A stretch of DNA of 64,000 nucleotides, taken from Cryptomeria japonica (Eukaryota > Streptophyta > Pinopsida > Cupressales > Cupressaceae). A model generated the notes under the pieces. That model saw nothing but the letters and a program-made list of their open reading frames with translations. It did not search any database and was not told the origin of the DNA. Each line of letters starts with the position of its first letter. Within the stretch, counting starts at the first letter, position 1. The stretch spans positions 910,351,009-910,415,008 of the forward strand of contig NC_081414.1 of NCBI RefSeq assembly GCF_030272615.1. The letters are read 5' to 3'. Both the position numbers and the translations under genes were made by a program. Of the stretch, positions 46,554 to 58,718 are shown one piece after another.

Positions 46554-49500
46554 CTATGTGTAGAACCTGCGAAGGTGCATGGTGTTGATAGGATCCTCCA
46601 AAGGTTCACCTTCTGTAGTTGAGAGCTGATATGCCCCAGATCCATATGCTGCTGTAATGATGTAAGGACCAAGCCAATTTGGTTCGAACTTGCCCTTCTT
46701 CTCTCTGTCCTACTGATTCTTGGGGTTTTCTCTGAGAACCAAGTCACCTACCTCAAATGTGCGAGGCTTGACCTTGTGATTTTAGCTGCAACTCATTCGT
46801 TGTTGGTAAGCCTTGAGATGATTAAAAGCAGTTTGTCTTTGTTCATCCAGCAGTTCTAGTTCTTGTAAGCGAGAGACCCTGTGATCTTCATCAGTGATGA
46901 TGTTTTGCAAAGAGACTCGTAAAGAGGGTAACTCGACCTCAATAGGCAAGATGGCTTCAACGCCATAAACAAGTGAATAGGGTGTAGCTCTGTAGGTGTG
47001 CGGACACTTGTGCGGTAGGCCCAAAGTGCAGGATTGTGTTGGATATGCCAATTACCGCCAGCGTCGTCGACTGTCTTCTTGAGGATTTTAAGGATTTTTT
47101 TATTAGATGCCTCAGCTTAGCCATTACCTTGGGGGTAATGCGGTGTAGAGAAACAATGGGAAATATGGAAGAGGTCACAGAGTTCACGAACATCCTGATT
47201 TTTGAAGGGACTCCCGTTATCAGTAATAATGGAAACAGGAATACCATATCGACATATGATATAGTTAAGGATGAATGTAGCAATCTGTTTTCCAGTGACT
47301 TGTGTGAGAGGCACGACTTCAATCCATTTTGTGAAATACTCTGTGGCTGTGATGATGAATTTATGACCATTAGAGGAAGGAGGGTGAATCTTGCCTATGA
47401 GATCGAGTCCCCACTGACAAAAGGGTCAAGGAGATGCAAGTGGTTGTAGTTCTTGTGCTGGCGCATGTATGAGGTCTCCATGAATTTGACATTGCTTACA
47501 TTTCTTGACAAACTGATATGAGTCTTTTTCCATATTGGGCCAGTAGTATCCAGTCCTGATAAGTTTCTTGGCCAAGGTAGGACCACTAGCATGTGGACCA
47601 CATATCCCTTCATGCACTTCATGTAACGCAACCAGAGCTTCGTCGCTTTCTAAACATCTAAAAAGAGTGCCATCTAGACCTCGCCGGTATAGGATATCAG
47701 CTAAAATGACATATCGAGAGGATTGGCGAATGAAGGTGCGACGTTGGTTATTTGATAGATCAGGAGGTAGGGTATTGTCGCGAAGGTATGTGAAGATGGA
47801 ACCATATAACTGGGATTCAGGACCAACAACGCATATCATTTCAGTAGGAGTGATCTCATATGAAGGAACCAACAGGTTGTCCACCAAGAACTCATAGCAG
47901 GTCTCATTTTGAGGTAGATCAATCAGTGAAGCAATTGTAGCCATGGCATCTACAGCACGATTCTGCTCTCTTGGTATCTGCTCAAAATCTATCTTTGTGA
48001 AGTGTTGTTTCAAATCATCCACCATTTGCTTGTAAGGCAGTAATTTTTCATCTTTTGTTTGGTAATCATTAGTTGCTTGATGGATGACAAGTTGGGAATC
48101 CCCAAAAACATGAAGTTCTTGGATCTTCCACTGAACTGCAATTCGTAATCTAGTTGTTAATGCCTCATATTCCGCTATATTGTTAGTGCAATAAAATGAT
48201 AAGCAGTATGATTTTGGTATAGAATCTCCTTGAGGAGTTATAAAGAGAATACCAGCTCCTGCCCCATGCTGTGTGTATGAGTCGTCAAAGTATAGTTGCC
48301 ATGACTTTGCATGTGATATTGGTAAAATGGATTCGTCTGGAAATTTTGAATTTAGAGGAACATCATCAATCATGGGGGCATCTGCTAATTGATCAACGAT
48401 GGCTTGTCCTTTTATTGCTTTTCTGTCCACATACTCGATGTCAAATTCACTAAGGATCATTACCCATTTTGGCCAGCCATCCAGTAAGTGTTGCTTTATT
48501 GAGGAGGTATTTTAATGGATCTATCCTTGCAACTAACTTAGTCTTATGAGTAAGCATGTAATGTTGTAATTTTTGTGAAGCAAAGACCACAGCGAGACAT
48601 GCATGCTCGATTGGTGTGTAGTTTAGCTCATATCCCACCAATGTGCGACTGATATAGTATACGACTTTTTCCTTGCCCCCAACAATTTGTTGCACTAAGA
48701 GTGCCCCCAGTGCTGTTGGAGTAGTTGATATGTATAGTAGCAAAGGCTGATCTGGAACTGGTGGCATCAAAACTGGCAGATTCAAAAGATAATCTTTGAG
48801 CGTCTGAAAAGCTTGTTGACAGTTATCGTCCCATTTGAATTTGATATTTTTATGCAACAGGTGTTGAAAAGAATTGCACTTATCTGCAAGTTGTGCTATG
48901 AATCTTCGTATAGACTGGAGTCTCCCTTGTAAGGATCGAAGTTGACTGATATTTCTGGGTGGCAACATGTCCAAGATAGCCTTGACTTTTGTTGGATCGG
49001 CTTTGATTCCTCTTTTGGACACAATGAATCCTAGGAGCTTCCCAGAGGTTACTCCAAAGACACATTTCTTGGGGTTTAATCTTACTTTGTATTTTTCCAA
49101 CCGATCAAAGACTACTGAAAGTATGTCGAAATGTGTATTTCTGTCTATTGATTTACCCAAGAGATCATCAACATAATCTTCCACAGTTATGTGCATGAGA
49201 TCATGAAAGATAGTGGTCATTGCTCTTTAATATGTAGCACCTGCATTTTTTAGCCCAAAGGGCATGACATTCCAACAGAAAGTTCCCCAAGGACAAGTGA
49301 ATGATGTTTTGTGTTGATCTTCGGGTGCGATCCTTATTTGATTATAACCAGAAAATCCATTCATTAATGATAACATTTCGTGACCTATTGTGAGATCAAC
49401 GATCAAGTCAATATTTGGTAATGGGAAGTCATCTTTTGGACAAGCTTTGTTGATGTCTCTGAAATCTGTACATATTCTGATACTGCGATCTGGTTTACTG

Positions 49501-51302
49501 ACAGGTACTAAATTGGAGATCCATTCAGGATAATCAATTGGGTGTATGAATCCGACATCCAATAACTTCTCCAGCTCTGCTTTGACTAGTAATGCCACTT
49601 GTGGATGCATTTTTCTTAATTTCTATTTTACTGGCTTTGCCCCCGGTTTGACTATCAAATGATGCATTACCAAATCTGGATCTAGTCCAGGCATATCAGC
49701 GTATGACCATGCAAAGTTGATTTGTCGTTCCTTGAAGAAACTTATGAACTGTGACCTTTCGGACTCTGTCAATGATTTAGCCAGGAATATGTTGTGTGGA
49801 ACCTCTTCCGTACCAATGTTTGTTTTGATAGTCTCCTCTACTAGCATGGATGACTTTTCCTCATACGAGGCTGGGAGAATGTCGAGCCTTCCATCTTCGG
49901 GTGCCTCAGAGAGGTTTTCGCCCTCAGATACGTCCTTTCTTTTTACTTTTTTGGGATCAGATAGCGCCACAGTGTGGTTTTCGCCATAAGACCCTTGATT
50001 TGTTCTTATTTTCACATTTTTGCGACTGGAAGGTCCGACACCCTCACCAAAATATGCCATGTTGTTGAGTTCTATAGTGTATCCTGCTTTATGGTCCCCA
50101 AGGGGAAGATCATCTCATATGCCAAGATAGTCAATAACAGCTTCATCATTTTGGAATGTGTCAAATTGTGCTGGTCCTTCATAATCCCAGTCAATGAGTT
50201 GGTGGTGAACAAGGGGAAGGCCTTTAATGTTTTCGGAGTTTGCAGGGTCAAGAGTGAAGATGTGGTTATATTCGAGTATGTCGAGGTAATTATCGAGGTC
50301 ATCGATGTCACTCTCCTCATCAGTCTCAATCGCAAGCGAATCCAAATTGTCATCACTAGTAGCGCATTCTGGGATAGGTGTTCTCATCCTATGTGATTTC
50401 GGCCTAGAACCTTGAGATGAAGACTGTGCGGAATCCTCATGGGTTGTTTCTTGACCAATTCTGAACTTTTTATAAAATTCCTCTTCTTCTGTGGGTTCAT
50501 CTGGCTCTCTCAATGACTCGGTGAGCTCATAGTCACTGGAGGATTTGTCTGAACCCCATTCCCATTCGTTGGAGTCTGTGGAATAGCGATCCTCTTGTTG
50601 AATTTTGGCAATTTTGATTCGTGATGCCTCTTCTGTCCTTTTAGTGTGGATCTTGGAAGTCAGAAAACCAAGTCCCTTCGAGCGTTCCCTTTTTACAGTT
50701 AATTCAGGTTGTAAGGGCTCAATAACGCCTTCTTTTCGTAACCCAAGAGAGCTTTTTCCATCATACCCAAATTTTTGTAGAATCTTGAAGCCTTTGCCAT
50801 ATTTCTCATAGGGTATATTGATCTGATCTTGTGTGTCATCTTCAATGTCTTTGTAGAGAATTTTTTATAAACCTTCCTCTTCCAGTTCGCCCCATCTTTG
50901 AAAGGTAGTAGGATCCCATTTGAATACTATGATGGATATTTGCTTGTTAGGATGTGGCCTTCCATATTCTTTTGGAGAGCTCATGACTTGTCGTAAATAC
51001 ATGGTCTGATTTAAAGTGTATTCTCCCATGCCTTTGTCTTGAAATCTGCCTTTAAGTTCACCCTATTTTGATGTCGAAGGTTTCAATGACTCAGGGTCAA
51101 TGTATGCCGAAGAAGGAACAACTTCACGATTACTGGGAATGATGATCTCAGTATGTCATCTCAAGTTATTGCAATATATGAATGGATTAGGATCGCTGTT
51201 AACTGTTACCTCGACTCCGTTGTGAGGAAACTTAATGCATTGGTGATATGTTGATGGGACTGCCCTCATTTCATGAATCCAAGGACATCCTAGCAATATA
51301 TT
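46554..51302 (-). pseudogene. Element 1 pol: protease end, G-patch, reverse transcriptase, RNase H, second RNase H, integrase
   Basis: From the right the minus strand encodes a protease C-terminus ([18 protein letters not shown]), then a G-patch-like segment (GFKILQKFGYDGKSSLGLRK near 50760), then an acidic linker (50513-50115). Reverse transcriptase follows (KDDFPLPNIDLIVD, MPFGLKNAGATY, YVDD near 49165), then RNase H, and after a frameshift near 48450 a second RNase H with YFDDSYT, NIAEYEAL, FGDSQLV and AVDAMA. Integrase has a His/Cys zinc region (near 47480-47640) and D, D, E in GLDLIG, ITDNGS and AEASNK. Integrase is split by a TGA at the SP*PF site, a TAA just before the catalytic Glu, and frame changes near 47050 and 46780. 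It ends HLRRFYT and stops at 46554-46556. It would form reverse transcriptase and integrase if intact. Confidence 0.9.
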
Positions 51303-52313
51303 TGTAGCGTCATAAATTGTACGCACTTGCTAAAGTAGTAAAATTTCACACCTATTTTAGCACCCGCCTTGGCGCAGTTTGCATTTTGCATTGCATTTCC
51401 CCTTTAGCACTTAATTAATCAAATTAATTAGGTCTAAGGTCCTATTTCATCATCCTCCACATCATAAAGGTGGGCCCTTTCATTAAAGTGTGCCCCTTTT
51501 CATTTTATTCCTCCAATACATCATCTAATCAAAAACCCTAATTAGGCCTTCTTTTGAACTTGGGGGCTTGATTTCGGGGGTCAAAACATCTCAAAATCAC
51601 CTGTAACTTCGGGATTCTCTCTAAAATCATCATATCCGACGGCCCTGAAAATTTGGTGAAAAGTTGCCGGGACCATGGCGCCCAGAGTGCACACGGTCTC
51701 GGACATTTTTCCCAAAATTTTAGGAGCACGATCCAATCATAAAATAAAGCTTAACCCCAAGAAATTGGCGGGATATTCAATCTCTAGGTTGGCCAAAAGT
51801 TGGAATTAAGACCTAGGGTTTCATACATAAGAGCTCTCTTTCTTCATTGGAAAGGATTCGAATTTTGTTTTCAGGAACCTCATATGCAGCGAAAGAGTAG
51901 ATCTTTGAAGACTTCAGCAACTCTCAACATTCATCCTCCAAGCATTCATCAAATCCATTCATTCACTTAGGGCTTTGAAGGCATTGAAGAGCAATAAGGG
52001 ATCACCGACTGAAGATTGGCTTGTACCCCTCCCTTGGGGTTGGGTATGATTTCATGTTGTTTTCATGTCTTTGCATAGGCCTCATTATGTCACTTGCATT
52101 GATGCTTTAGATCATTTGGCATCTTGATTTGGAGCATTTACATTGTCATTTACAAGCAATTAGGGTTTACTTTCTAGGTTGCTCTAGTTTGCTTACTTGC
52201 ATTTTAGATCTTGCACACACACAAGGTCTGCACACACACTAATTTTACAATACAACTTGGCTATTCGTGGAGGTGGAAATCACTAAAGCGGGGGTTTGAC
52301 TAAGGCAAAACCT

Positions 52314-52320
52314 TATATAG
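52314..52320 (+). promoter_or_regulatory. Candidate TATA box in element 2 LTR
   Basis: TATATAG is preserved in both LTRs (also near 63344-63350), about 1 kb into the LTR. It would put U3 at about 1,040 bases. Confidence 0.5.
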
Positions 52321-52442
52321 CCGCCCAAACACCTTTTCAGATATAAGTGCAGATTTCGGGACTCAGACGACGCCGCAAGTTGCAGATCCAAAAGAAGCAG
52401 ACGGAGACTGAACCATATACCAAGTTTCAGAGTAGAAGACCA

Positions 52443-52535
52443 GGACAGGGGTGTGGGGCGCCTTGGTCCTGCCAGGACAGGGGCGCTAGGCACCCTGGTC
52501 CCTGGGACAGGGGCGCTGGGCGCCTTGGTCCTCCT
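52443..52535 (+). repeat. GC-rich 30-32 bp x3 repeat inside the LTR
   Basis: GGACAGGGGYG...GGCRCCYTGGTCC units start at 52443, 52475 and 52505. The 3' LTR carries the same array. Each unit ends in a near-palindrome around GGCGCC. Confidence 0.85.
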
Positions 52536-52976
52536 AATAGACAGCAAGTCTTGGCAGTTCTGACAGTTTTCCAGGTTGCAAAGTGGCAATTTCAGGTGCA
52601 GTTTCAGGTGCAGAATCAGGACAGTGGTGCCCGCGCCCCCGTCCTGAACATTTTCACTTAGATTTTGACTCTGGGTATGCATCTGCATTCTTGTCTTGTC
52701 CTTATGTTTGCAGCTTTCCATTGTTTAAGTTCAATTCTGCAATCTTGTTATTAGTTCATACTTACATTTTGGGGTTAGGAATTGAACTTGCATAATCTTA
52801 CCTTTCAATTACAACAAAGGAATAGAAACCCTAATAGGTAGCCCATGGCTCTCTCTTTCACCAAAAAGAAGTAGCCAATTGTGCGATACCTCTAGGCTCT
52901 TTCGTATTCCGTAATGTGTGTCATAAGGTAGGATTAGGACATGTTAGCCTAGTCTCGCTTTTTCCCCCACACATTT

Positions 52977-52992
52977 TGGTGAACCCGACGTG
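52977..52992 (+). other. Candidate primer-binding site of element 2
   Basis: TGGTGAACCCGACGTG begins six bases after the LTR end and starts with TGG, as expected for pairing with a tRNA 3' CCA. I do not assign the tRNA. Confidence 0.7.
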
Positions 52993-53170
52993 AAATGAAT
53001 TATTTCTTTCTCTCGCATTGCATTTGTTAGATCTAGATCTAGATTTAGTGTGTTTCATTTAAGTTTCATTTTCAAAAAAAAAAAAAAGAAGAAAAAGAAA
53101 AAAAAAAGAGAGTGTGTTTCTTTGTTTCTTTGCATTGTGTGTCTAAGTTTTATGCAACTTTTATTTCAAA

Positions 53171-54703
53171 ATGTCGGATTTTTATTTGCAAGATGTTCAT
53201 ATTTATGATGATGTATGCAATTATGCCGATTATGAGTATAGCCAAGATGAATTAGATGAAGCTTTAGATGAGTTTCTGAATCCTAAAGAGGCCAAACCTT
53301 CATTTTACCAAAAACTCATAAACCTTGTTACTATGCCATTTCGTTGTGATGAGAAAGATAAGTTGAATGATTCCTCTCAAGGGTACATTCCTATCAACTC
53401 TTCCACTGAATCTAGTAACATGGTTGTTTTCAATAATCCCCTCTATGAGGAGATGTCTCCTTTTGAATCAAAAGATAAACCTTTTAATAGATATGATCAT
53501 GCTTTGTTGGATGATGCTCTTGATGACTTTGTGGCTTTATCAAAATCTCTAAACAAGAACAAAACTTCTAAATTAGTTAACATGATAAACCTGAATGAGC
53601 ATAATAAGCCTCTCTTTGAAGTCCAAGGTGCTTGTCCTTCTGCCACCTTTCAAGTTCCTAAATCACCTCTCCTTACTATCCAAGGGGGGTATGATTCCTT
53701 TCTTACTCCAAATAAACCTATCATCACTGTGCAAGGAAGAAAACCTATAAGTCCTTATAATTATGCCAAGCAATTAACTAGAGAGAGTTATCATGCGGTT
53801 GCCCATACTTATCATACTAGAAATAATAGGCAGCCTAATCCTCCTCCGGTTACTCCAGTTTCTCTTCCTAATCCTCGACCAATTCTTCCACAAGCTCCAC
53901 GTATTTCACAAGTTCTTAGTAAGGAATATGATCTCATAGAACAACTTAAAGCTACCCCTGCTAAGATATCCCTTTGGGATTTGATTCAAACTTCTTCTGC
54001 TCATCATGGAATGTTACAAGACGCTTTGAAAGATTTGAATGTTCCTCCACCGAATACATCTAGTAATATAGTGTCTTTGGTTAACTCTGTGATGAATCCT
54101 AAAGCTCATATTGTGTTTACTCAAGATGAGTTGCCCACTAGTGAAATTCAACATCAATATGATCCCTTGATTATTGTGGTTATCATAAATGATACTGCTA
54201 TAAGAGGAACACTAGTAGATAATGGCTCTGGTCTTAATGTGTGTAGCATTAATCTTTTGCATAAGATGAATGTGGATACATCCCTAATTGAGCCTGACTC
54301 TCGTCCTATTCGAGGCTTTGATAATGTGGCTAAAACTTCATTAGGTACTATCACCTTACCCGTCATAGTGGGGCCTGTTACTTTGCCTACTCCTATCCAT
54401 GTTATGTCGGGAAATCTAACATACAACTTGCTATTAGGGAGACCTTGGATTCATAGTATGCAAGCGGTCCCCTCTACATTGCATAGACAAGTTAAATTTA
54501 TTTATAATAATAAGACATATACCTTGATAGGTGATACTAATTTCCAAGCTTGTTTACAAACGTCTACTTCCAAAGGGGGTTCTTCTAAGCCTTCCTCGTC
54601 TAGCGATGACTCTTTAAACAAGATACTTATCGATGAATCATCGCTCTCTGATGATCAAAATTCTTTGTATAAGTTTGGAGCTCCCGAAGAAGATTCTTCT
54701 TGA
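53171..54703 (+). CDS. Element 2 ORF: unknown acidic N-terminus plus retroviral-type aspartic protease (510 aa)
   Basis: The ATG lies only 200 bases after the LTR. Residues 1-150 are acidic and contain two related blocks, QDELDEALDEFL and HALLDDALDDFV. Residues 150-200 repeat a short VQG-ending phrase. Around residue 270 begins the pre-protease segment usual in Tat elements (ISLWDLIQTSSAHHGMLQDA). The protease lies near residues 325-450, with active site LVDNGSGLNVCS and the typical NLLLGRPWIHSM. A Ser-rich tail follows. I find no Gag capsid-like region and no CCHC zinc knuckle. The same frame continues after the TGA at 54701-54703 into the G-patch and reverse transcriptase, so this stop has split a longer polyprotein. 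The protease would process the polyprotein. The N-terminus may be a degenerate or replaced Gag. Confidence 0.85.
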   Translation: MSDFYLQDVHIYDDVCNYADYEYSQDELDEALDEFLNPKEAKPSFYQKLINLVTMPFRCDEKDKLNDSSQGYIPINSSTESSNMVVFNNPLYEEMSPFESKDKPFNRYDHALLDDALDDFVALSKSLNKNKTSKLVNMINLNEHNKPLFEVQGACPSATFQVPKSPLLTIQGGYDSFLTPNKPIITVQGRKPISPYNYAKQLTRESYHAVAHTYHTRNNRQPNPPPVTPVSLPNPRPILPQAPRISQVLSKEYDLIEQLKATPAKISLWDLIQTSSAHHGMLQDALKDLNVPPPNTSSNIVSLVNSVMNPKAHIVFTQDELPTSEIQHQYDPLIIVVIINDTAIRGTLVDNGSGLNVCSINLLHKMNVDTSLIEPDSRPIRGFDNVAKTSLGTITLPVIVGPVTLPTPIHVMSGNLTYNLLLGRPWIHSMQAVPSTLHRQVKFIYNNKTYTLIGDTNFQACLQTSTSKGGSSKPSSSSDDSLNKILIDESSLSDDQNSLYKFGAPEEDSS

Positions 54704-57235
54704 CTTGAATCTACACATAAGAAGGATTTTGATCCTGAGAAGGTTCTCGCAGAAGACGATTGGGGATCTCTTGATTTTAATCCCACCTTTGTAGGTGAAT
54801 ATAAGGTTCCTTCTAGAGAGCTTAAAGCTGAAAAGAAGGAAGAAGCTAAAAATCAATCAACATTACCTGAGCCTATGAGCAATAACTTCGTGGCCGCTTC
54901 TCAAACTTCTTCTCCTCACACTTCCAATTTTGAAGGGTTTGATTCTTTGTCTTATGAAAAACCACCTTCTCTTTTTGAAATGGCTGATCGTTGTGGTCAC
55001 GGTTTTCGTATTCTAGCTAAGCATGGGTATAATGGAAATGGCTATGGCACTCACGAACAAGGAATAAAGGTTCCTCTAGAGAATAATCTTTATGATTATG
55101 CCTTTGGACTTGGTTATAATCCCTGCAAGCGCACTAAAGCTTCTAGAAGACCATGTATTAGTGTTAATGTTATTTCTACATCTCTACCAATGAGACACCC
55201 TGAGTATATTGATGCTTCATATGCTTGTGCTTTGGATGTTTTTCCTACCGATGATGCTTTAGCTGAGTTTTTAGGAGCACATGATACTCTTCCTCGTTAT
55301 CATCACAATAGGGGATTCCCTTATTGTTTGAACACTGAAGCCTATTTTGGAAAAGAGACTGATAACGATGAGATTGTGAAAGAATTTCCTCAGTTAAAGG
55401 ATACTCCTCAACAAAGTAATCTTCTTATAAGCGACACCATTGATGTTAAGATGGATTCTGGCAATGAAGAAAAAGTTATTAAAATTGGAAAATGTCTGGA
55501 CGAAGAGGAACAAAAACAATATGAAGATTTATTGCGTGAATTCCCTGAGATCTTTGCTTGGACATATTCTGACATGCCTGGTATAGATCCTAAGATTGTC
55601 ACTCATAATATTGTCTTAGTTCCTGATGCTAAGCCTGTGAAACAAAAGATTCGAAAAAAGAATCCTAAGGTGGCTTTGCTTGTTAAGGCTGAGATTGAAA
55701 AATTATTGGAGGCTGGATTTATCCGTCCTATTGATTATTCCCCATGGATTTCAAATATTGTCGCTGTGGCTAAATCAGATAATAAAATAAGAATGTGTAC
55801 TGACTTTCAAGATTTAAATAAAGCTTCTTTGAAAGATGATTTTCCCCTCCCAAACATTGACATGATAGTTGATTCTACAACAGGACATGCTTTATTATCC
55901 TTCATGGATGGTTTTTCAGGATACAATCAAATTTTCATTAATCCTCAAGATCAATTCTAAACTGCTTTCACCACTCCTTGGGGTACGTTTTGTTGGGTAA
56001 TGATGCCTTTTGGACTTAAAAACGCCGGCGCAACTTATCAACGAGCGATGACCCTTAACTTTCATGATTACATGCATAAGATTTTAGAAGATTATGTTGA
56101 TGATGTTTTAGCCAAATCCATTCTCCGCATAGATCACATTAAGATCCTTCGTCAAATCTTTGAAAGGATTCGTAAATATCACATGGGCTTGAATCCCCGA
56201 AAATGTGTTTTTGGTGTGGATAGTGGAAAACTATTAGGATTCATAGTTTCGCATCGTGGGATTGAGGTGGATACTAAGAAAATAGATGCTATTGTCAACA
56301 TGCCACCTCCTAGAAATGTGTCTCAACTCAAAAGCTTACAAGGAAAGATTCAAGCTATTCGTAGGTTTGTATCTCAACTTGCAGATCGTACTTTTCCTTT
56401 TACTCAACTTCTCAAAAAGAATATCACTTTTCAATGGAATGAAGATTGTCAGCAAGCATTTGAAGATTTAAAAGTGTATTTGGCTAATCCTCCTATTCTT
56501 CAACCTGCCGAACCTTCTAAACCCTTTCTTCTTTATACAACTGCTTCCTCTCATGCTCTTGCAGCATTATTGGCACAACATGATAAAGATGGTAAGGAGT
56601 GTCTGGTTTATTATATAAATCGTACCTTACTCGATTATGAGACCCGATATTCTGCGATAGAAAGACAATGCTTGGCCTTGGTGTTTGTGACTCAGAAATT
56701 GAGACATTATCTTTTAAATTCAGAAGTCCACGTCATGGTAAAGTTTGATCCGTTGAAGCATCTTTTCTCTAAAACTGATTTATCAGGACGCCTAGCTAAG
56801 TGGGTTATGATGTTAACTGAATTTGACCTTAAATGTGTTTCACAAAGAGCAATTAAAGGGCAAGCGTTGACCGATCACCTAGTTGAGGCCCCTTCACCTT
56901 TCTCCTTCCCTAACCCTGAGTCTTTTCCTGACGACTTCATCCTTTGTACAGAGAAAGATGAAACTTGGGAGTTATACTTTGATGGCTCTAAGTGTTGTAC
57001 GGGATCGGGGGCAGGTGTTGTTCTGATTTCTCCTACAAAGAAGTCCATTCCCTTATCTTATCGTCTCAATTTCCTATGTACCAATAACATTGCTGAATAT
57101 GAGGCTCTTATAGTAGGAATAAAGGCAGCCTTAGCTTTGAATATAAAACACACATATTTTTGGAGATTCTCAACTAATTATAAGACAAGTAACAGGACTG
57201 TATCAAGCGAAACAAGACAAATTATCACAATATAA
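54704..57235 (+). pseudogene. Element 2 pol, first part: G-patch-like segment, reverse transcriptase, RNase H, start of second RNase H
   Basis: In the same frame as the protease ORF, starting after its stop. A G-patch-like block (GHGFRILAKHGYNGNGYGTH, near 54990-55060) is followed by a second Gly/Tyr stretch (FGLGYNP). The reverse transcriptase has WTYSDMPGIDP, KDDFPLPNIDMIVD, MDGFSGYNQI, then a TAA at 55958-55960 where relatives have Lys, then MPFGLKNAGATY and YVDD (near 56097). RNase H follows (LLYTTASSHALAALLAQHD, YYINRTLLDYETRYSAIE). A second RNase H starts with ELYFDGSKC and NIAEYEAL and changes frame near 57155. The dual RNase H is the mark of the Tat lineage. One stop and one frameshift are the only breaks. 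Confidence 0.9.
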
Positions 57236-58718
57236 AGACCTTGCTATCTCTTTATTACAAAAATTTGATTCTTACACCATGGAACCTGTTCCTCGAAAAG
57301 ATAATCGACATGCGGACGCAATGGCATTTGTGGCTTCTTTGGTATCTTTAGAGGACCCTATGGTTGATCTTAAATTTGTTATTCACAACCTTATTTCTCC
57401 AGCTATTGTAGATGATTCTAGCTTGGTGACATGTTGTGACTTTATAGACTCAGATGAATGGTATTCGCATATCGTAAGATACTTGACCGATGGTACCTTT
57501 CCTGATTCCGCCAATAGGAACACTAGGGCTAGAATTCGCAAGCTGTCCACTAGATATATCATTCTTTCTAATGTTCTTTACCGAAGGGGTTATAACGGTC
57601 TTCTCCTTCATTGTCTTAACAAATCAGAAATCCCTATTGCTCTTGAAGAGGCGCATTCAAGTGCCTGTGGGGGGCATTTTGGAGGCAAATCCTTGGTTCA
57701 AAGGTTGCTCCGTATGGGATATTATTGGCAAACTATGCAGCAGGATTCTTTTTCATTTGTTATGAAATGTCATCAATGTCAACAATACAATAATTTGATT
57801 CATGCTCCTGCCCAAGAACTTCGTTCTCATGTAGCTTCTTGGCCTTTCTCTGCATGGGGGCTGGATCTTATCGGTAAAATCTCTCCTCCTTCATCTCAAG
57901 GACATACTTTCATTATAACCGCAACAAATTACTTTACAAAATGGGTAGAAGCTATTCCCCTTCGCTCTACTACTGCTGAAGTGATTTGTCGATTTCTTCT
58001 AGAAAACATTATTTCTCGATTTGGGATACCTTCCACTATAATCTCTGATAATGGGACATCATTTAAGAACAAGGACGTGAAGAAATTCCTGGAGAAGTAT
58101 CATATCAAACATCGATTTTCTACACCATACTATCCTCAATCAAATGGTCAAGCCGAATCATCCAATAAGATAATTGAACAAATTCTTCATAAAACTGTGA
58201 ATAAGCATGGTAAGGATTGGAATACTCAGCTGATCTATGCTCTTTGGGCCTACCGAATGAGTGTACGAATTGCTACCGGAACTACACCTTATAATCTTGT
58301 TTATGGTGCTGATGCTATTATGCCTTTAGAATTAGAGATTCCATCACTTAGAGTTTCTCTCAAAGGTATAGTAGATGATGACGCTTATAGAGAACAAAGA
58401 CTTCAACAACTTGAGATGCTTGATGAACAGTGTATAAATGCTCTTGAGCATATTCAAGCGTATCACAAAACTCTACAACGAAGCTATAATGATAAGGTTA
58501 TTCAACATTCCTTCTCAGTGGGTGACTTAGTGCTCTATGAGAATCAGCGCAATGTGAATGCCTTACCTGAAGAAAAGGGAAAATTTAGTCCTAATTGGCT
58601 TGGACCGTATATCGTTATTGAAGATTATGGATCAGGTGCTTATAAAATAGTGGGTGTAGATGGTACATCTCTTAAAGACCCTATAAACGCTATGCACTTG
58701 CGTAGATACTATGCTTAA
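57156..58718 (+). pseudogene. Element 2 pol, second part: rest of second RNase H and integrase
   Basis: This frame, open from about 57156 and with its first ATG at 57279, completes the second RNase H (FGDSQLI, then RHADAMA). Integrase follows with a His/Cys zinc-binding region (GGHFGG...KCHQCQQ), then the catalytic core with GLDLIG (first Asp), IISDNGT (second Asp) and GQAESSNK (Glu). The C-terminal region holds SVGDLVLYENQ, WLGPYIVIEDYGSGAYK and the usual ending MHLRRYYA. All catalytic residues are present and the 480 codons after 57279 are open, so integrase is nearly intact. It would insert the cDNA into the genome. No chromodomain is seen, in line with the Tat lineage. Confidence 0.93.

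Larger units (their letters stand above)
51303..52971 (+). repeat. 5' LTR of element 2 (about 1,669 bp)
   Basis: It starts TGTAGCGTCATAAATT and ends ...TTTTTCCCCCACA, with the primer-binding site a few bases on. It is collinear with 62334-64000 without large indels. A candidate TATA box is at 52314. A GC-rich triplet repeat lies at 52443-52535. Confidence 0.95.

Noticed and set aside
52245-52721. 158-codon minus-strand ORF in the LTR
   Set aside because: It reads the LTR repeat array backwards and is shortened in the other LTR, so it is not maintained.
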